NCBI GenBank assembly: GCA_937886455.1
Contig: CALGCU010000110.1
Location: 1-6,988, forward strand
Length of the DNA stretch: 6,988 nucleotides
Source of the DNA: an uncultured Bacteroidales bacterium
Lineage (GTDB): Bacteria > Bacteroidota > Bacteroidia > Bacteroidales > Paludibacteraceae
Reading direction: 5' to 3'
This document shows positions 6,790 through 6,988 of the stretch, piece by piece (within the stretch, counting starts at the first letter, position 1; each line of letters opens with the position of its first letter). The notes beneath the pieces were generated by a model that saw only the letters and a program-made list of their open reading frames with translations, had not been told where the DNA came from and did no database searches. A program made the position numbers and the translations under genes.

Positions 6790-6805
6790 TTCCTTCTTTT
6801 TGCTG

Positions 6806-6836
6806 TAAAATTACTGTCAAAATTTTGATTAAGCAA
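6806..6836 (-). promoter_or_regulatory. Probable promoter of the acetyltransferase gene
   Basis: On the minus strand TTG (6836-6834), a 20-base spacer and TAATTTTA (6813-6806) resemble the Bacteroidetes promoter, with the last base of the -7 element differing. The leader would be about 10 bases. The match is weaker than those before fmt and the HhH gene. Confidence 0.4.
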
Positions 6837-6864
6837 GTGCATTACACACACAGCAAACCACAAG

Positions 6865-6988
6865 CGTCCTCCAGCGCAGCCTCCTGTAGTGAGTGAAACG
6901 AACGTCCTGTAGCTCACATCGTGAGCGTCCTATAGTGTCGTCTTCGACACGTCCTGTAGGGCTCCGCCCGTCCTAAAGCGAATGCAAT
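6865..6988. repeat. Array of a constant 10-mer alternating with different small palindromes
   Basis: The plus-strand 10-mer CGTCCTGTAG or a close variant occurs six times: 6865-6874 (CGTCCTCCAG), 6880-6889 (CCTCCTGTAG), 6903-6912, 6926-6935 (CGTCCTATAG), 6950-6959 and 6969-6978 (CGTCCTAAAG). Start-to-start distances are 15, 23, 23, 24 and 19. Three of the five inserts are palindromes of unrelated sequence: CTCAC-ATC-GTGAG (6913-6925), TGTCG-TCTT-CGACA (6936-6949) and GGC-TCC-GCC (6960-6968, extended by flanking G and C). The inserts at 6890-6902 and 6875-6879 are not clearly palindromic. It lies in a noncoding stretch upstream of the acetyltransferase and may continue beyond the window. I do not recognise it as a named element. 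Confidence 0.8.

Noticed and set aside
6865..6988. CRISPR array
   Set aside because: The repeated unit is only 10 bases, the inserts are 5-14 bases and several are palindromic. No cas gene is near.

Overview
The window is mostly a block of bacterial genes that looks like it comes from a Bacteroidales (gut Bacteroides/Prevotella-type) genome. The evidence is the family types (fused 565-residue formiminotransferase-cyclodeaminase, long ~670-residue urocanate hydratase, membrane-anchored triple-HhH protein), weak or absent Shine-Dalgarno sites, and several upstream sites matching the Bacteroidetes promoter (TTTG, 19-20 bases, TAnnTTTG). All genes read on the minus strand, so transcription runs from high to low coordinates.

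Layout in transcription order. Positions 6988-6790 hold a short array in which a constant 10-mer alternates with different small palindromes. A GNAT acetyltransferase follows (6789-6265). A 211-base gap carries two near-identical 31-base promoter-like repeats. Then come fmt (6053-5097, methionyl-tRNA formyltransferase), a membrane-anchored ComEA-like helix-hairpin-helix protein (4975-4052) with its own good promoter, ftcD (4029-2332) and hutU (2327-318). ftcD and hutU are 4 bases apart and encode two steps of histidine degradation to glutamate. The one-carbon group released by FtcD enters the folate pool that supplies the 10-formyl-THF used by Fmt. hutH and hutI are not in the window.

Immediately past the hutU stop codon the character changes. 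Positions 253-1 encode the first 84 residues of a 3-dehydroquinate synthase II, the archaeal/methanogen alternative shikimate-pathway enzyme. It has a strong Shine-Dalgarno site and an archaeal-style TATA box, and its DNA is A+T-rich with AGA/ATA codons. It resembles Methanobrevibacter-type DNA. The window therefore contains a Bacteroidales-archaeon junction near positions 314-345, where the rest of a hut operon might have been expected. It is either an assembly chimera from a gut community or a real inter-domain insertion; the sequence alone cannot decide, and chimerism is the more economical reading.

The most intriguing native element is the palindrome array at 6865-6988. I saw no defence system, CRISPR array, insertion sequence, tRNA or rRNA.
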